Below are positions 5,417-6,181 of a DNA stretch of 6,181 bases, one piece after another. Each line of letters opens with the position of its first letter. The stretch's first letter is position 1. Made by a program: the position numbers and the translations under genes. The DNA is taken from contig CAUEUD010000215.1 of the NCBI GenBank assembly GCA_959020865.1, positions 1-6,181 of the forward strand, in the 5' to 3' direction. This DNA comes from Eubacterium limosum. Lineage in GTDB: Bacteria; Bacillota; Clostridia; Eubacteriales; Eubacteriaceae. The notes beneath the pieces were generated by a model. The model was not told the DNA's origin, did no database searches, and worked only from the letters and a program-made list of their open reading frames with translations.

Positions 5417-5445
5417 ATTATACCGTTATTATGGGCATATGTCAA
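5417..5445 (-). promoter_or_regulatory. Consensus sigma-A promoter of the DUF134-NifX unit
   Basis: On the minus strand an exact TTGACA (5440-5445) and an exact TATAAT (5417-5422) are 17 bases apart. This is the strongest promoter in the window. Transcription would start near 5410, about 27 bases before the ATG. A loose inverted pair, TTATT and AATAA, spans the spacer and -35 and could be an operator. A promoter this strong suggests the unit is normally held down by a repressor. Confidence 0.85.
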
Positions 5446-5465
5446 TAATCTTTTAAATCAGCCCT

Positions 5466-6181
5466 TTATTCCGCGGCCTTCCAATCCATTTTCCAAAGCG
5501 CAGACGCCCTCTCGTATTCCAGGTTATAGCCATAAAAACGCGCTTCTGCCAGATAGGAGGCGTACTCAGCGTGATGATAGTCCTCGATGCGCTCTCTGGC
5601 CCCAGCATTCTCTGTCTGCTCATAAAAGGCCTTCATCGGCTCAATCGCCGCGGGGCCGCAGGCCGCCAGAGTATCCATGTCCAGCTCCTCAAGCTGGCCC
5701 TTACCGTAAGCCGAAAGATTGTAGACAGCGATCATCCGGTCCATATTCGCATAGCTGAGCACCACCACCATGGCCGCCGCCACCGCCGCGCAGGTCTTCA
5801 TAACCGCAAAGGCCTTAAACTGGCGTATGATCAGCAGGATAAAGAACAGAGCCAGCAGGAGCATAAACCAGCTGGTAAAAACCCGGAGCTGTGTCATGCC
5901 AAACCGTCCAATGTACAAAAACATCTTGCTGAGCGCAGTCGTGATGAGCAGCAGGGTGAGAACTGAAAGCGTCACATTCAGGCACTTGAGCAGTATTCGG
6001 ACCGTTTTTTGAGCCTCTCTTAAAAAGAGCTGTCCTGCCCCCATTACAAAGAGGTTGATGACTGAAACCTGGCACAGCTCAAAGAAACCGCGTCTGGCAT
6101 ACTCGGCTGCGGTGATGTCCCCGCCCGGCAGGCTCCCCCAAAAGGCCGAGAAATAGTAGCCGCCCTGGGCGGCAAAGAACA
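5466..6181 (-). CDS. DUF4173 (DUF4153-type) membrane protein, C-terminal part
   Basis: The frame is open from the right edge to the TAA at 5466-5468, giving 237 visible residues; the true start lies beyond the window. An internal ATG at 6044 is not the start, because the codons before it encode a conserved family stretch, AEYARRGFFELC followed by VINLFVM. Further family marks are SKMFLYIGRFGMTQLRVFT and, after the membrane part, ANMDRMIAVYNLSAYGKG. Three hydrophobic segments follow the AEYARRGF motif, near 5920-5980, 5825-5885 and 5755-5815. The soluble C-terminal part (about 5469-5740) is helical and probably lies on one face of the membrane. The function of the family is unknown. The gene ends 20 bases before the -35 box of the DUF134 promoter, and no terminator hairpin is seen between them, so some read-through is possible. 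Confidence 0.87.
   Translation of the reverse strand, partial: FFAAQGGYYFSAFWGSLPGGDITAAEYARRGFFELCQVSVINLFVMGAGQLFLREAQKTVRILLKCLNVTLSVLTLLLITTALSKMFLYIGRFGMTQLRVFTSWFMLLLALFFILLIIRQFKAFAVMKTCAAVAAAMVVVLSYANMDRMIAVYNLSAYGKGQLEELDMDTLAACGPAAIEPMKAFYEQTENAGARERIEDYHHAEYASYLAEARFYGYNLEYERASALWKMDWKAAE

Noticed and set aside
5243..5758. A 171-residue plus-strand frame spanning the DUF134 gene and the DUF4173 end
   Set aside because: It crosses two real genes and a consensus promoter on the other strand. The translation is rich in R, P and S with no family match.
5466..6044. DUF4173 gene starting at the ATG at 6044
   Set aside because: The frame stays open to the window edge and encodes the conserved AEYARRGFFELC stretch upstream, so this ATG is an internal Met.
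1..6181. CRISPR array, tRNA or rRNA genes, riboswitch, intact transposase
   Set aside because: I looked on both strands and saw no regularly spaced repeats, cloverleaf-like sequence, conserved rRNA stretch or transposase motif.

Overview
The window looks like chromosome of an anaerobic Firmicute, plausibly a Eubacterium-like (Eubacteriaceae) organism. Coding DNA is of middling GC while intergenic DNA is very AT-rich. Ribosome binding sites are strong AGGAGG types, promoters are near-consensus sigma-A types, and the protein families (FtsH, a TetR repressor, DUF134 with a NifX-like protein, DUF4173) fit that group. The genus is an inference; no RNA gene or marker confirms it.

Layout, left to right. 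Positions 1-145 hold the 5' end of a small unidentified minus-strand gene that runs off the window. Positions 146-353 are a divergent regulatory region with a perfect TTGGTG-G-CACCAA palindrome and an exact TATAAT box. A DUF1254/DUF1214 protein follows on the plus strand (354-1646). Its start is most likely a GTG, not the upstream in-frame ATG that lies inside the -10 box. A strong hairpin terminator (1650-1686) separates it from a convergent, complete FtsH membrane AAA+ zinc protease (1690-3525, minus). A 189-bp divergent promoter region joins ftsH to a TetR-family regulator (3715-4308, plus). A perfect TTTTGTACAAAA palindrome sits between the two -35 boxes, so the regulator may control itself and ftsH.

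The 249 bp between tetR and the next gene hold no gene. They carry a short direct repeat and a MITE-like element with imperfect inverted ends built of 7-base units. A hairpin that overlaps the end of tetR is placed to terminate transcription coming from the opposite strand. Next is a two-gene minus-strand unit: a Cys-rich DUF134 helix-turn-helix protein (4988-5383), then a NifX/NifB-family protein (4558-4977) with a TTG start, a Shine-Dalgarno overlapping the upstream stop codon, and a His/Cys-rich metal-binding tail. The unit has its own textbook promoter (TTGACA, 17 bp, TATAAT). The right edge holds the C-terminal 237 residues of a DUF4173 membrane protein whose start lies outside the window.

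Functionally there are two small modules. One is a candidate TetR-controlled FtsH protease for membrane protein quality control. The other is a candidate metal or Fe-S linked pair (DUF134 plus NifX-like). I see no CRISPR array, RNA gene, prophage or intact insertion sequence, and no clearly new multi-gene system.
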